Origin: Candidatus Woesearchaeota archaeon
GTDB taxonomy: Archaea; Nanobdellota; Nanobdellia; Woesearchaeales; GW2011-AR9
Length of the DNA stretch: 5,680 nucleotides
Assembly: GCA_016179995.1 (NCBI GenBank)
Contig: JACPCC010000033.1
Location: forward strand, 1-5,680
Reading direction: 5' to 3'
A program made the translations under genes and the position numbers. The notes under the pieces were generated by a model that worked only from the letters and a program-made list of their open reading frames with translations, ran no database searches and had not been told where the DNA came from. Positions 4,640 to 5,680 of this stretch are shown piece after piece (the first letter of the stretch is position 1; each line of letters opens with the position of its first letter).

Positions 4640-5680
4640 TTATATGAATATCTTATCAAATTTCTTCTCATCAAAAGAATACTTATCAAAAGAATAATTC
4701 TCATTAAAAAATGTCATAATCTTCCTAGTATCATTCTCTGCATTTTTTAAACAGACAGAAGCACCTGGTGAGGGTGTAATGTTAAAGATAATATTGTCCC
4801 CCACAATTTTAGCTTCACCCATATTCATCTGTTTTTTGGTAGTATCGACTATCTGCGGCCTAATACCGCCAATTTTTTTCTCTAGGTGTATTTGAGATGC
4901 TTTCATAGAAGGAATAATTTTTTTAACTTCCTGCAAAAAAAACAATTTTCCAATAAATGGTAAATCATACATTAGATTACGAATAAGATAACGAAAAATT
5001 ATTTGATCCGAAACTATCTTCAGTAAGCTCATAATACCATTAAATGTAAAAGCAGAAGTCTTTAAAAAATCAGAGATGGTATTATAATTGTGTCTTTCGA
5101 GCAAAGGTAAAACCTTTGCTGTTGGCCCAAACCTCGTCTGTTCCGGCTGTGCCACATCAGGATCGCCATGAATTGCCGCAAAAGGTAATTTTTTAAGCTG
5201 CAGAGTATACACTTTTCCATTTAAAGCTTTAGGAGAAGTGTAAAAACTTCCTGCCACAGGAAGCAATCCAAATTCCTTGCCATACCCTAAAGATTGGGCA
5301 AAGATAAGACTATGCGAGCCAGCACACACTACCACCACAGAAGCTTCAAATAAACCATTGTTCGTAGTAATTTCATAACCATCTTTAGTCTTACTAATAC
5401 TATTTATTTTAGTATTTAGAACTAAATTAAAATTATTAGAAACATGACTTACAAAAGATTCCGATAACTTCCCATAATCAACTGCATAACCATCTTCAGT
5501 ACAAAGTGCTAAAATATTTTCTTTATCATCTCTATCTTTTACAACATTAGGTTCCAAAATAGCAATTTCTTTCCTTCCAATTTTTTTAAATTTAGGAAAT
5601 AGTTCTTTAAATTCTTCATAACGCTCTTCTAATTGAGAAATTTCCTCTGCGCCAACTGCCAAAACCATCTTATGCGTTTT
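4640..5680 (-). CDS. Malate:quinone oxidoreductase-like FAD enzyme, C-terminal part (cut by window edge)
   Basis: Mqo-type enzymes are membrane-associated flavoproteins that oxidise malate, or related 2-hydroxy acids, and pass electrons to quinones. The frame runs 347 codons from the right edge to TAA (4642-4640). The first ATG (5668) is internal, because KTHK precedes it in frame and the N-terminal FAD Rossmann motif lies outside. Visible landmarks are ASVVVVCAGSHS (FAD-binding segment), LPVAGSFYTSP, HGDPDVAQPEQTRFGPTAKV, the KIGGIRPQIVD block, and the C-terminal SPGASVCLKNAEND matching the family's SPGAS end. The expected full length of about 450-500 residues fits Mqo. L-2-hydroxyglutarate oxidase and other DAO-superfamily members share some features, so the substrate is not certain. 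The frame is intact, ends in T9 on its own strand, and faces the nucleotidyltransferase across 61 bp. Confidence 0.78.
   Translation of the reverse strand, partial: KTHKMVLAVGAEEISQLEERYEEFKELFPKFKKIGRKEIAILEPNVVKDRDDKENILALCTEDGYAVDYGKLSESFVSHVSNNFNLVLNTKINSISKTKDGYEITTNNGLFEASVVVVCAGSHSLIFAQSLGYGKEFGLLPVAGSFYTSPKALNGKVYTLQLKKLPFAAIHGDPDVAQPEQTRFGPTAKVLPLLERHNYNTISDFLKTSAFTFNGIMSLLKIVSDQIIFRYLIRNLMYDLPFIGKLFFLQEVKKIIPSMKASQIHLEKKIGGIRPQIVDTTKKQMNMGEAKIVGDNIIFNITPSPGASVCLKNAENDTRKIMTFFNENYSFDKYSFDEKKFDKIFI

Noticed and set aside
5666..5668. ATG 5668 as the true start of the Mqo-like protein
   Set aside because: The frame is open to the window edge with protein-like residues before it, and the family needs an N-terminal FAD-binding fold that would be missing.
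1..5680. CRISPR array
   Set aside because: No regularly spaced direct repeats occur anywhere. The repeats near 2150-2620 are inverted or single pairs with no spacer periodicity.

Overview
The window looks like chromosomal DNA of an uncultured, AT-rich archaeon, possibly a DPANN-type lineage (the lineage is a guess). The archaeal signs are the start of a deoxyhypusine synthase gene at the left edge, TATA-box promoters with no bacterial -35/-10 pairs, one gene whose TATA spacing predicts a leaderless mRNA, GAGGTG/GGAG ribosome binding sites, and oligo-T terminators.

Layout, left to right. Positions 1-415 (minus) hold the 5' part of deoxyhypusine synthase (dys), which acts in hypusine modification of aIF5A. 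Divergent from it, 664-2150 (plus) is a class V-like PLP-dependent aminotransferase split by a one-base frameshift near 1655-1658. Positions 2151-2694 hold no protein gene but are unusually structured. First comes a 131-bp MITE-like element (2162-2292) with 18/16-bp terminal inverted repeats and a perfect 9-bp target duplication. Next are a 73-nt sequence that folds on paper into a full four-way cloverleaf (2316-2388), an abutting GC-rich long hairpin (2389-2473), and two more perfect palindromes (2502-2537, 2540-2591). These lie directly upstream of a solo ParA-family ATPase (2695-3462). Positions 3566-4578 carry a two-gene operon: a 131-codon reading frame interrupted by a single in-frame TAG, overlapping by 10 nt a pol-beta-type nucleotidyltransferase. 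Convergent to it, 4640-5680 (minus) is the C-terminal part of a malate:quinone oxidoreductase-like FAD enzyme, cut by the right edge.

The genes do not form one pathway: dys, the aminotransferase and the Mqo-like enzyme look like housekeeping or metabolic genes. The middle (about 2150-4580) looks like an accessory island: small mobile element, palindrome cluster, orphan ParA, and a two-gene cassette whose layout resembles toxin-antitoxin pairs. Two genes are interrupted (one frameshift, one amber codon), yet their reading frames continue cleanly afterwards. That fits very recent damage, assembly error, or recoding. The amber case and the palindrome cluster are the best leads for something undescribed.
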